Source: Clostridium sp. E02 (lineage in GTDB: Bacteria; Bacillota; Clostridia; Lachnospirales; Lachnospiraceae). Taken from it: 35,238 bases of DNA. A program made the position numbers and the translations under genes. Below are positions 8,282-16,225 of this stretch, piece by piece (the stretch's first letter is position 1; each line of letters starts with the position of its first letter). The notes under the pieces are model-generated. The model saw nothing but the letters and a program-made list of their open reading frames with translations, was not told where the DNA came from and searched no databases. The DNA is taken from NCBI RefSeq assembly GCF_003833015.1, contig NZ_RJLQ01000029.1, positions 1-35,238 of the forward strand. The letters are read 5' to 3'.

Positions 8282-9688
8282 TTATAGACTGTTTGATTTT
8301 GGCAGACTGAATATAAATTCCGTTCCAACCTCCTCTGTACTAATCACGTCTATGTTTTCACCATGGGACTGGATGATCTCCCGGACAATGGCAAGTCCAA
8401 GCCCCGTGCCTTTTTTGTCTTTTCCTCTGGATAGATCTGTTTTATAGAAACGTTCCCAGATTTTCTTTAAACTATCTTTTGGAATGCCAATTCCCGTGTC
8501 TTTGATGGAGACAAAGATCTTCTCATACTTTAACGATGCCTGTATGTAGATGGTAGAATCTTCAGGGCTGAATTTGATGGCATTATCAATGATATTGTAA
8601 AGTACCTGTTGGATTTTTCCTAGATCTGCATAAACCATCTGAATGGTATCAGAAAACGTCACTTCAAATGTAATACCTTTCTCACTGCAAGTTCCTTCAA
8701 AGGAAGCGGCGGTATCCTTGATCACCCGGTTGATGTCAAAGTTAGTCCGATTTAGATATCCTTTGCAGTCCAAAGAGTTTAAGGTGAGCATTCCCTGGGT
8801 GAGCTTGTTTAACCGTTCTGTTTCAGAAATGACCCTTTTTAAATATTTGTCTGACATATCAGACGAAATGGTTCCATCTAAAATTGCTTCCAAATACCCT
8901 TTTATAGAAGTTAAAGGAGACCGAAAATCATGGGAGATATTGGCAATAAACGTTTTTTGGTATTCTTCCATCTTATTTAACTCATCAGACATGTAATTTA
9001 AAGTTGCGGCTAGATATCCCATCTCATCCTGTGTGTTAACTGAAATATGATGGTTTAAGTTACCCTGGGCGTATTCATTGGCTCCTGCGGTGATCTTTTT
9101 CAATGGAAAATACACATTTTTGGTAAAAACAAGAAGGATGATCAGAGAAAGAGCGAATACCACCCCGGCGGTAAGGTAAATAATATTGAGTATGCCTTCT
9201 CGTTCTGCCCGTAGGTAGGATAAGGGCAGATGGATCACCACGTATCCGTAGGTGGTATAATTCCCAGTAATGGGTGCATGAACACTTAAAACATCATATG
9301 GAAACTCATGGTAGTAATCGCCGATGGCATAGGATTTATTTCCCATAATGGTAGGATCAAAGTTTGCAATCAGATCGCCAACCTTACCTGGCTGCTGGCT
9401 GTCGGACACGATCTTACCCTGGCGGTCCACAATCCAGATTTGGGAATGGAGGTACTGGGCTTCTTTTACAAGCTCAGGATAAGAAGAGGAAAGATTCATC
9501 TCCTTGCCATGGTACATACTGCTGTAGGAGGAAGCAATCTGATTGGCTTCCCCGTAAAGGCTCTCTGAGTTCTCTCGAAGCAGATACATATCCGTAATCT
9601 TAGAAGAAAATGTAGCTATGGTAAAAAAACCCAGAAGGCCAAAGAGTAAGTAACCCATGATAAATTTGTAATACAAAGAATGTGTCAT
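8282..9688 (-). CDS. Sensor histidine kinase (probable partner of the regulator at 11451-12161)
   Basis: Membrane sensor kinase of 468 residues. Transmembrane helix 1 is at ~10-30, an extracytoplasmic sensor at ~31-167, helix 2 at ~168-190 and HAMP at ~190-243. HisKA has the phosphorylated H253 in ANISHDFRSPLTS. HATPase_c has N box NIIDNAIKFS, G1 DTGIGIP and G2 GTGLGLAIV. The ATG at 9688 is preferred to the upstream in-frame start at 9766 because GAGGTGA sits 8-9 nt before it. The extra upstream codons (YRFEVRRK) look like a copy of the response regulator's C-terminal end, so this gene probably once followed that regulator directly. It now has its own promoter. Confidence 0.93.
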   Translation of the reverse strand: MTHSLYYKFIMGYLLFGLLGFFTIATFSSKITDMYLLRENSESLYGEANQIASSYSSMYHGKEMNLSSSYPELVKEAQYLHSQIWIVDRQGKIVSDSQQPGKVGDLIANFDPTIMGNKSYAIGDYYHEFPYDVLSVHAPITGNYTTYGYVVIHLPLSYLRAEREGILNIIYLTAGVVFALSLIILLVFTKNVYFPLKKITAGANEYAQGNLNHHISVNTQDEMGYLAATLNYMSDELNKMEEYQKTFIANISHDFRSPLTSIKGYLEAILDGTISSDMSDKYLKRVISETERLNKLTQGMLTLNSLDCKGYLNRTNFDINRVIKDTAASFEGTCSEKGITFEVTFSDTIQMVYADLGKIQQVLYNIIDNAIKFSPEDSTIYIQASLKYEKIFVSIKDTGIGIPKDSLKKIWERFYKTDLSRGKDKKGTGLGLAIVREIIQSHGENIDVISTEEVGTEFIFSLPKSNSL

Positions 9689-9712
9689 CTTTCGTCTCAC
9701 CTCGAATCTATA
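9687..9712. repeat. Left copy of 26-bp direct repeat flanking the ECF cassette
   Basis: It shares 24 of 26 bases with 11449-11474, including the uninterrupted core TCGTCTCACCTCGAAT (9692-9707). It holds the kinase ribosome binding site and part of its start codon. The other copy is the last codons of the response regulator. Confidence 0.85.
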
Positions 9713-9773
9713 ACGTTTTATATAAGTTACGCTAAATTTTATATGCTTAATAAATTGTGTATCCAATGCATCT

Positions 9774-9802
9774 AGTATACAACATTTTAATATTTATGTC
9801 AT
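9774..9802 (-). promoter_or_regulatory. Promoter of the histidine kinase
   Basis: On the minus strand: ATGACA, a 17-nt spacer and TATACT. It lies inside the segment between the two direct repeats, so the kinase would have gained its own promoter when that segment arrived. Confidence 0.6.
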
Positions 9803-10031
9803 TCCCTAAATCAATATTATGCCTTATACTAATATAGTGGAAATTATATGTAAATATTAATTTCATAGATGTATTAATGAATGAGGGGCGACTTGGCAAT
9901 TTACCATGGTTTCCTGTAGCTCTAGCTTGCTGTTGTTTTGGCCGATTAATCCTTTTAAGTTTGATTAAAATAGCGATGTATTAGATTATACGTATAAAAA
10001 TATTGGATTTTTAAAATATTATGAATTTATC

Positions 10032-10058
10032 TGTAACGAAACTTGTTTTTTTCGGATA
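10032..10058 (+). promoter_or_regulatory. Putative ECF-sigma autoregulatory promoter
   Basis: TGTAAC at 10032-10037 followed by a T-rich spacer and CGGATA at 10053-10058. TGWAAC with CGWnnA about 16 nt downstream is the usual pattern for ECF sigma factors of Firmicutes (SigW/SigX/SigV type). It sits about 35 nt before the sigma gene. Confidence 0.55.
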
Positions 10059-10094
10059 TATGGATGAGAATAAAAATGACTGGAGGAAGCTGCC

Positions 10095-10580
10095 TTGGAT
10101 GAAATTGAAAGGGCCTACACGCAGCATGCAAAGGAAGTATATAAATACTTATTGAGTCTATCACATAATGAAGATTTGTCAGAAGATCTAACACAAGAAA
10201 CATTTTTTCGTGCTATGCGTACAATAGGAAATTACAACGGAAGTTGTAAAGTGGTTGTATGGCTTTGTCAAATAGCTAAGCACCTTTGGTATCAATGGCT
10301 GGAAAAAAATTCGCGGTGGAAGCAAGTTGAACTTACGGATGAGGTACCTGGTTATGAAACTCCAGAGAAGTCCACATTACTTCGGATGGACAAAGTAACC
10401 TTATATAGGGCGATTCACTCGTTGCCGGAACCGATGCGTGAGTTGGTACATATGCGATTAACTGGTGAGTTTACATTTGCTGAGATTGGGGGGATTTTAG
10501 GTAAGAGCGAAAATTGGGCTCGTACCACGTACTATCGATCCAAACAAAAAATGATGAATGAAATGGAGGGGGTTAAATGA
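10095..10580 (+). CDS. RNA polymerase sigma factor, ECF subfamily
   Basis: A 161-residue sigma-70 family factor with only regions 2 and 4. Region 2 runs from ~6 to ~70, including LSEDLTQETFFRAMRTIGNY and the DNA-melting helix VVVWLCQIAKHLWYQWL. Region 4 is at ~105-155, with a helix-turn-helix FTFAEIGGILGKSENWARTTYYRSKQKM. The start is a TTG at 10095, supported by GGAGG 8 nt upstream; the nearby ATG is out of frame. The stop overlaps the next gene's ATG (ATGA), the usual coupling of a sigma factor to its anti-sigma. An ECF-like promoter just upstream suggests autoregulation. The pair is opposite in strand to the two-component genes on both sides. Confidence 0.92.
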   Translation: MDEIERAYTQHAKEVYKYLLSLSHNEDLSEDLTQETFFRAMRTIGNYNGSCKVVVWLCQIAKHLWYQWLEKNSRWKQVELTDEVPGYETPEKSTLLRMDKVTLYRAIHSLPEPMRELVHMRLTGEFTFAEIGGILGKSENWARTTYYRSKQKMMNEMEGVK

Positions 10581-11356
10581 AATGTCATATTATTAAAGAT
10601 CTGTTATCCAATTACATTGATGGATTAACCAGTGAGGATACTGATAACGAAATAAGAGAGCACCTTGAAAGTTGCGAGGATTGTCATACCTATTATGAAG
10701 AAATGTCGGCAGTTATTAGCAATGAGATACCGCCAGAAGAAAAAAACATTGATTTTCTTAAAAAGTTAAAGTTAAAAATGTTGCGTAAGAATGTTATAGT
10801 TGCTCTTATGACCTGTATCGTTGTATTAGGTGGTCTAATTATTTTCGCAAATAAATACGAATTACTACTCCCATACGATTCAAACCGCATGTCAGTGGAA
10901 TTATCTCCTAGTGAGATCATAACAAATGAGGAGGGTAAAATTATATGGAAAAAATTGGATCAATCCACCTCCGGAGATATCAAACAAAAGGATTCTGAAG
11001 ACACAATTAATGTTGTTTTGAAAGTTTATCGGGGAATTTCTCGAATTTCGGAAAATTCTATTGGCAGAAATGTTAACCGTAATGGAAAGAATGTTAGAGT
11101 TGTTTACTACTGCTATGCTAAAACACTATGGACTAGCTTGTTCTTTGATTCAGACCTTGCGAATTACAGTGAAAGTGGTAGCACTACTGGCACAGACACA
11201 TATGGCGAAAGATATCAAAGTGCGGATTATAAGCCGCAGAGGATAGAGATTTATTATTTACCGGTTAGAAATCTAGATAGACTTGATAATCTTACAGATG
11301 AAGAATTTGACAAGCAGAAAGATAAGGGAACATTGGTATGGAATGGAGTTGCCTAA
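10577..11356 (+). CDS. Membrane anti-sigma factor with zf-HC2 domain
   Basis: A 259-residue predicted anti-sigma factor. Residues 1-~45 match the zinc-finger anti-sigma (ZAS/zf-HC2) motif: C3 and the triad H29-ESC33-EDC36 follow the HxxxCxxC pattern. One transmembrane helix (VIVALMTCIVVLGGLIIFANKYELL) is at ~73-97. The remaining ~160 residues would be extracytoplasmic and match no domain I recognise. The known mode for this family is that the N-terminal domain holds the sigma factor at the membrane until a surface signal releases it. The signal is unknown here. A bidirectional terminator follows. Confidence 0.88.
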   Translation: MKCHIIKDLLSNYIDGLTSEDTDNEIREHLESCEDCHTYYEEMSAVISNEIPPEEKNIDFLKKLKLKMLRKNVIVALMTCIVVLGGLIIFANKYELLLPYDSNRMSVELSPSEIITNEEGKIIWKKLDQSTSGDIKQKDSEDTINVVLKVYRGISRISENSIGRNVNRNGKNVRVVYYCYAKTLWTSLFFDSDLANYSESGSTTGTDTYGERYQSADYKPQRIEIYYLPVRNLDRLDNLTDEEFDKQKDKGTLVWNGVA

Positions 11357-11403
11357 TTGGATTTTATGCATCGGAGACAAAAAACTGTATAAATGAGAAA
11401 AAT

Positions 11404-11429
11404 GGAGTTAGGGCTTACTTCCTAACTCC
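11404..11429. terminator. Bidirectional terminator
   Basis: GGAGTTAGG and CCTAACTCC form a perfect 9-bp stem with an 8-nt loop. GTTTTG follows on the plus strand and ATTTTT on the minus strand. It ends the anti-sigma message and the response-regulator message, so the regulator transcript should stop before the kinase. Confidence 0.8.
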
Positions 11430-11448
11430 GTTTTGTCTATAGATTTTT

Positions 11449-11474
11449 ATCTATCGTCTCACCTCGAATTTATA
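11449..11474. repeat. Right copy of 26-bp direct repeat flanking the ECF cassette
   Basis: Same orientation as 9687-9712 and 24/26 identical. This copy encodes the C-terminal YKFEVRR and stop codon of the response regulator. Confidence 0.85.
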
Positions 11475-12161
11475 TCCAATTCCCCAAACAGTCGTCAATG
11501 CCCAGCTTCCGTGATCCTTGATCTTTTCCCGAAGCCGTTTGATGTGGACATCAACGGTCCTGGTATCTCCAATGTATTCATACCCCCAGATGTGGTCTAA
11601 AAGCTGTTCTCTTGTAAATACCTGATTGGGAGAGGAACCAAGGAAATATAAAAGTTCCAGTTCTTTGGGAGGCATTTCAATGGAATGCCCCATATAGATC
11701 ACAGAATAATTGGTCAGGTTAACAATCAGATCCGGATATTCCACATAATCTCCCTGCTGGTCCGTGTGGGCGGCCGTTTGGGCTGGAGCCGATTGATATC
11801 GTCTTAGGACTGCTTTTACTCTTGCCACCAGTTCCTTGGAATCAAATGGTTTGATCATGTAGTCGTCAGCACCTAGTTCCAGACCGAGAACCTTATCAAA
11901 CACTTCGCCCTTTGCGGATAGCATAATGATGGGGATCTGGGAACTGGAGCGTATTTCCCGGCATACCTGATAGCCGTCGATACCAGGTAGCATTAAGTCT
12001 AGTAATACCAGATTGGGCTTAAATTCTGGAAAGACTCTAAGTGCCTGTTCCCCATCTCCTACAATCTCTGTTTCGTAGCATTCTTTTAGTAGGTATAGAG
12101 ATATTAGTTCTGCGATGTTACTGTCATCATCTACGATCAAAATCCGCTGTTTCTCTGCCAT
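11451..12161 (-). CDS. OmpR/PhoB family response regulator
   Basis: A 236-residue two-component regulator. The receiver domain (~1-120) has the acidic pair D11-D12-D13, phospho-acceptor D55 in LVLLDLMLPG, the switch Thr/Ser position in LSAKGE and K105 in MIKPF. The winged-helix DNA-binding domain (~135-236) ends in TRTVDVHIKRLREKI and the family-typical VWGIGYKFE. It lies 15 nt downstream of mutS2 on the same strand, with GAGGGGG before the ATG, so it is probably co-transcribed with mutS2. Its natural partner kinase (8282-9688) lies 1.76 kb further on, beyond the inverted sigma/anti-sigma pair. Confidence 0.93.
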   Translation of the reverse strand: MAEKQRILIVDDDSNIAELISLYLLKECYETEIVGDGEQALRVFPEFKPNLVLLDLMLPGIDGYQVCREIRSSSQIPIIMLSAKGEVFDKVLGLELGADDYMIKPFDSKELVARVKAVLRRYQSAPAQTAAHTDQQGDYVEYPDLIVNLTNYSVIYMGHSIEMPPKELELLYFLGSSPNQVFTREQLLDHIWGYEYIGDTRTVDVHIKRLREKIKDHGSWALTTVWGIGYKFEVRR

Positions 12162-12176
12162 AATGGGTCCCCCTCT

Positions 12177-14570
12177 TTATTTGAATGATACTATGGTTAC
12201 ACCGGAATCTCCTTCACCAAAGACCCCTAGCCGGAATTCCTTTACATATTTTAATTTCTTTACATGCTTATGGACGGCATTCTTTAAAGCCCCGGTTCCC
12301 CGACCATGGACCACGCGAACTTGTGGAAGATGAGCCAGGTAGGCATCATCTAAATATTTGTCTAATTGAGGAATGGCTTCGTCTGTGGTCATTCCGATGA
12401 GATTAATCTCCGGTGAAATGGATAAAGTTTTAGAGATCCGTGGGGAGCTAACTGCATCTCCTTTCCTTTTGGAACCAGATGAAAGGGAGGGACCGGTTAT
12501 GGTATCTTCTTGAAGCAGTTCAAGATCCGATATATGGATCAGAGAACGTAAGATTCCCATCTGAACGTATAAATCTCCTTTTGCATTGGGGAGTGTACTT
12601 ACCGTTCCGTTTAGATTCATACTCAATACCCGGACTCCAGTTCCTAGTTTCAATTTCTTTGGATCGATCTGTTTGCCAGGTTTTTGTTTCTCTTTTCTTA
12701 AGCTCGGAGAGGAGTCTACATCTTTTATTTTCTTCCTCAGACGGCTGCGCTCGGCTTCCAGTTCCTTATTTAGACCAGAATCAGCAGCCAGTTTATTAAT
12801 CTGACGGATGGTTTTATCTGCGGTATCTTTGGCATCTTGTAGAATACTTTGAGCCTCACTCTTTGCATCTAAAAGCATCTTATCTTGTCTTTCTTTCAGG
12901 CGTTCTTCTTTCTGCGTCAAACTGGCTCTTAGCTGTTCTACTTCCCGCTTATACGATTCGATTTCCATTCGCTCTTTTTCGATTGTGATCCGGTTCTTTT
13001 CTAAGTGGGTCAAAAGATCTTCAAATGATTCATCTTTAGACTCTAGATGGGTTTTTGCATCTTCAATGATATAATCTGGCAACCCAAGCTTTTGGGAGAT
13101 CGCAAAGGCATTACTTTTTCCCGGTATTCCAATTAAAAGGCGGTACGTGGGCTTTAACGTCTCTACATCAAATTCACAGCAGGCATTTTCAATTCCGTCT
13201 GTTGTTAAGGCAAAGACCTTTAATTCACTGTAATGTGTGGTAGCCATGGTGCGGCATTTCATATTGTGCAAAAAGGACAAGATGGAGATGGCAAGTGCAG
13301 CCCCCTCGGTGGGGTCAGTACCAGCTCCTAACTCATCAAACAGGCATAAAGAATGACTATCAGCCTGATTAAGAATATTCACTAAATTGGTCATATGAGA
13401 GGAGAAGGTGCTAAGACTCTGTTCAATGCTCTGCTCATCGCCGATGTCTGCAAATACTTCTTCAAATACAGCAAGTTCGGAACCATCAAAAGCCGGAATG
13501 TGAAGGCCCGATTGTCCCATTAAGGTGAATAATCCCACTGTCTTTAAAGAGACGGTCTTTCCCCCAGTATTTGGTCCGGTTACAATGAGCAGATCAAAAT
13601 CCTTGCCTAAATGTATGGTCAAAGGAACTGCTTTTTGCCGGTCCAAAAGTGGATGCCGTCCATCTTTTATATGAATCCTATATTCGGTATTAAAGAGAGG
13701 TTGAGAGGCATCGTAAAGCTTGGAAAGAGACGCTTTTGCAAATATAAAATCCAGTTGAGTCAGGGTGAGAAAGTCTTGGTCTAGTTCTTCGATATAGGGC
13801 ACAAGTTGATTGCTTAAATCAGCAAGAACCATTTCAATTTCCTTTTGCTCCTGAATCTCCAAAGTTCTCAGTTCGTTGTTCAGCTTTATAATAGCCATAG
13901 GTTCGATAAAAAGCGTGGAACCAGTAGAAGACTGGTCATGAACCATACCTGCGACCTGGGATTTATATTCTGATTTTACTGGGAGACAGTATCGGTTATC
14001 TCGCATGGTGATTACGGCATCCTGAAGATAGGTACGGTTGGAATTTAAGATTGAGCTTAACTGCGTGTGAATTTTGTCATTGATCTGCCGCATGGAACGT
14101 CTTACGTGACGAAGTCCCGGACTGGCATCATCGCTAACCTCATCTTCGGAAATGATGCAGCGTTTTATTTCAGTATTAACGGGTGTAAGTGGTTCTAATA
14201 CCCGAAAGAACTCTTCCAGAGAATCATCTGGAAATTCTGAGTCTTCATGTCGCCCATATGCTTTTACACGGGCAGAAACGGTAAGGAGAGAACGAATGGC
14301 GAGGATCTCTAGTATCCCTAAGGAACTTCCCACTTCCAACCGTTTTAAAGAGGGACGAATGTCCTTTATCCCCCCAAAAGAGATCCCCCCTTTTTGCCGT
14401 ACTCTTGTAACGGCATCGGTGGTTTCTTTCTGGCTGTTGACTATCTCGCAAAAATCAGTGGAAGGGACCAATTTTCGGCACAACTCCTTGCCGGACTCAC
14501 AAGTGGCAAATTCAGTTAGTTGTGCTATTATTTTATAATATTCTAAAGTGTTCAATGATTTTTGATTCAT
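12177..14570 (-). CDS. mutS2: Endonuclease MutS2
   Basis: A 797-residue MutS-family ATPase that lacks the mismatch-recognition domain, the usual length for MutS2. The N-terminal ~300 residues are the core/lever region. The ATPase at ~300-510 has Walker A TGPNTGGKT, Walker B LCLFDELGAGTDPTEGAAL and the H-loop ATTHYSELK. A charged coiled coil follows (~515-625). The Smr domain is at ~720-797, with INLIGMTTDEA and the conserved VVHGRGTGALKNAV. MutS2 proteins are linked to recombination suppression and to rescue of collided ribosomes. It heads the minus-strand unit with the response regulator. Confidence 0.96.
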   Translation of the reverse strand: MNQKSLNTLEYYKIIAQLTEFATCESGKELCRKLVPSTDFCEIVNSQKETTDAVTRVRQKGGISFGGIKDIRPSLKRLEVGSSLGILEILAIRSLLTVSARVKAYGRHEDSEFPDDSLEEFFRVLEPLTPVNTEIKRCIISEDEVSDDASPGLRHVRRSMRQINDKIHTQLSSILNSNRTYLQDAVITMRDNRYCLPVKSEYKSQVAGMVHDQSSTGSTLFIEPMAIIKLNNELRTLEIQEQKEIEMVLADLSNQLVPYIEELDQDFLTLTQLDFIFAKASLSKLYDASQPLFNTEYRIHIKDGRHPLLDRQKAVPLTIHLGKDFDLLIVTGPNTGGKTVSLKTVGLFTLMGQSGLHIPAFDGSELAVFEEVFADIGDEQSIEQSLSTFSSHMTNLVNILNQADSHSLCLFDELGAGTDPTEGAALAISILSFLHNMKCRTMATTHYSELKVFALTTDGIENACCEFDVETLKPTYRLLIGIPGKSNAFAISQKLGLPDYIIEDAKTHLESKDESFEDLLTHLEKNRITIEKERMEIESYKREVEQLRASLTQKEERLKERQDKMLLDAKSEAQSILQDAKDTADKTIRQINKLAADSGLNKELEAERSRLRKKIKDVDSSPSLRKEKQKPGKQIDPKKLKLGTGVRVLSMNLNGTVSTLPNAKGDLYVQMGILRSLIHISDLELLQEDTITGPSLSSGSKRKGDAVSSPRISKTLSISPEINLIGMTTDEAIPQLDKYLDDAYLAHLPQVRVVHGRGTGALKNAVHKHVKKLKYVKEFRLGVFGEGDSGVTIVSFK

Positions 14571-14612
14571 CTGTTATACCTTATTATTTCTACTTTCTAT
14601 GAAATATTTGAT

Positions 14613-14654
14613 CTGTGACCGAATCTATTCCTATGATGTTGGGATCGGTTACAG
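14613..14654 (-). promoter_or_regulatory. Stem-loop in the mutS2 leader
   Basis: CTGTGACCGA and TCGGTTACAG are inverted repeats (9 Watson-Crick pairs and one wobble) 22 nt apart, located between the predicted mutS2 promoter and gene. It could be an RNA hairpin or a protein-binding site; nothing shows which. Confidence 0.4.
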
Positions 14655-14682
14655 TATAGCATAAGTGAGACAAAAACTGCAA
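14653..14682 (-). promoter_or_regulatory. Promoter of mutS2 unit
   Basis: On the minus strand: TTGCAG, an 18-nt spacer and TATACT, about 80 nt before the mutS2 start. The match is moderate. Confidence 0.5.
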
Positions 14683-14805
14683 TCCTCTGCTTGCTTTTCC
14701 TGTCCAATTGTAACAATATTTATAATGTTTCTAATCATTTTTTATTTATACAGGATGTAAAACGTTTTTTTGTCTCTCATTTCTCTCTTAATTCATAGGT
14801 TTTTC

Positions 14806-14834
14806 TTGCATAAAACAGGGAAGAACCTTATAAT
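14806..14834 (+). promoter_or_regulatory. Promoter of the PDZ-protein gene
   Basis: TTGCAT, a 17-nt spacer and TATAAT, about 32 nt before the gene, whose ATG follows AAAGGAGG. Confidence 0.7.
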
Positions 14835-14866
14835 AGTACTTAGGTCTTCTGCAAAGGAGGGTAAGT

Positions 14867-16177
14867 ATGCCGGGAAATAACGAGCCTGATGATAAAAAGG
14901 TGGAGCCCCGCCAGTTTATCAATGAAAAGATAGTAAGACAGCCCATGTCAAAAAGGGATATGTTAAAGAGATCTCTGGGTCTATTGATGACTGCAGTTAT
15001 TTTCGGTGTGGTTGCGGCAGTTACATTTGTCATATCAAGACCGGTAGCTGAGCGTTTCTTTATCGGGGAGACGACCGGAGAGTTAACTCCGGTGACCATT
15101 CCAAAGGATGATCCTGAAGCCTCAACTTCTGCGGCTGAGACAAATACAACTGAGACTGAGACAGAACCCATCGAAGATTTGTTAAAATCCGCTATGGAAA
15201 AGTATCCATTTTCCGTAGACGATTTGAATGCATTGTATGGAAGCTTAAAAACGGTAGTCCAAAAAGCGGACAAGGGAATTGTAACGGTACATTCCGTTAA
15301 GACTCAAAAGGACTGGTTTAATAATCCGGTGGAAAATTCCGGACTTTATACTGGCATCATTACGGCATCTGCCAATCAGGAACTTCTGGTACTGACACCC
15401 GAAGGGGCCGTGGAAGATGCGGAAGCCATTCGAGTGGTATTTTCAGATGGAACCGAAGTACAAGGAACCATTAAGCAGACAGATAAGCTATCGGGGATGG
15501 CAATTGTAAGCGTTTCTACGAAAAATTTAAGCAAAACATTATTAGAAGAGGTTACTGCCATAGAACTAGGGAATTCCTATTCCGTCAAGCAGGGAGATCT
15601 AGTCGTTGCAATTGGCGGTCCGTCTGGAATGGTTCATTCCACTGGATACGGATTTATCTCTTATATCACGAAGAATGTTCAGATCACCGACGGGATTACC
15701 CGGATACTCTATTCAGATGTAAAGGGCAATGCAGGAACTGGAACCTTTCTTATGAATACATCCGGTCAAATTATCGGCTGGGTGACCGATGAGTTTAAGA
15801 GTGAAGGCAGCAAAGACATGACAGCAGCCATGGCGATCTCTGATTATAAGAGTATATTAGAGAAGATGAGCAATGGGGATGCGTTTCCCTATTTTGGAAT
15901 CAAAGGCCAGGAAGTGACCGCAGTCATGAATGGAACGGGCTTACCTCTTGGTGTCTATGTGGTAGAGGTAAAACCAGACAGTCCTGCATATAACGCAGGC
16001 ATTCAGTCCGGAGATATTATTACTTCGATGGGAGATGAAACCATCGTCACCATGAAGGATTTTCGGATGGTACTTGAAAAATCTGCTCCTTTAGAAGGAA
16101 TTCCTGTGACTGTATCCCGCAATGGAAGGGATGAATACAAAAAGCTACATTATCAGGTAATCATAGGAGCCAGGTAA
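14867..16177 (+). CDS. HtrA/DegP-like trypsin-fold PDZ protein without catalytic triad
   Basis: Membrane-anchored 436-residue protein. A cytosolic N tail (~1-38) precedes one transmembrane helix (SLGLLMTAVIFGVVAAVTFVI, ~37-58) and an acidic Thr-rich linker. The trypsin-like domain (~125-325) keeps landmarks such as RVVFSDGTEVQGTI, ELGNSYSVKQGDLVVAIGGPSG and GQIIGWVTDE. A PDZ domain follows (~345-436), with GVYVVEVKPDSPAYNAGIQSGDIITSMGDE. The catalytic residues are missing: the TNxHV stretch reads LTPEGAV, the DLAVL stretch reads SGMAIV, and GNSGGP reads GNAGTG (Ala289 in place of Ser). It is therefore probably a non-proteolytic scaffold or sensor. It is followed by yhaM. Confidence 0.88.
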   Translation: MPGNNEPDDKKVEPRQFINEKIVRQPMSKRDMLKRSLGLLMTAVIFGVVAAVTFVISRPVAERFFIGETTGELTPVTIPKDDPEASTSAAETNTTETETEPIEDLLKSAMEKYPFSVDDLNALYGSLKTVVQKADKGIVTVHSVKTQKDWFNNPVENSGLYTGIITASANQELLVLTPEGAVEDAEAIRVVFSDGTEVQGTIKQTDKLSGMAIVSVSTKNLSKTLLEEVTAIELGNSYSVKQGDLVVAIGGPSGMVHSTGYGFISYITKNVQITDGITRILYSDVKGNAGTGTFLMNTSGQIIGWVTDEFKSEGSKDMTAAMAISDYKSILEKMSNGDAFPYFGIKGQEVTAVMNGTGLPLGVYVVEVKPDSPAYNAGIQSGDIITSMGDETIVTMKDFRMVLEKSAPLEGIPVTVSRNGRDEYKKLHYQVIIGAR

Positions 16178-16192
16178 ATCTTCCTGGCTTCC
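16166..16192 (+). terminator. Hairpin at the end of the PDZ-protein gene
   Basis: GGAGCCAGG pairs with CCTGGCTTCC around the stop codon. The following T run is poor, so some readthrough into yhaM is likely. Confidence 0.5.
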
Positions 16193-16225
16193 TTATTGTC
16201 TGTTTATAGAATATGGAGGAATAGA

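Larger units (their letters stand above)
9689..10094. other. Intergenic region between kinase and ECF sigma gene
   Basis: This 406-base stretch holds the left direct repeat, a minus-strand promoter for the kinase and a plus-strand ECF-type promoter near 10032-10058. The middle part (about 9877-9984) has higher GC than its surroundings and one 35-codon ORF without a ribosome binding site. No real gene was recognised here. Confidence 0.6.

Noticed and set aside
9877-9984. 35-codon ORF with a Cys-rich hydrophobic middle, considered as a small peptide gene
   Set aside because: No ribosome binding site, no recognisable leader or processing genes nearby, and it lies between two divergent promoters.
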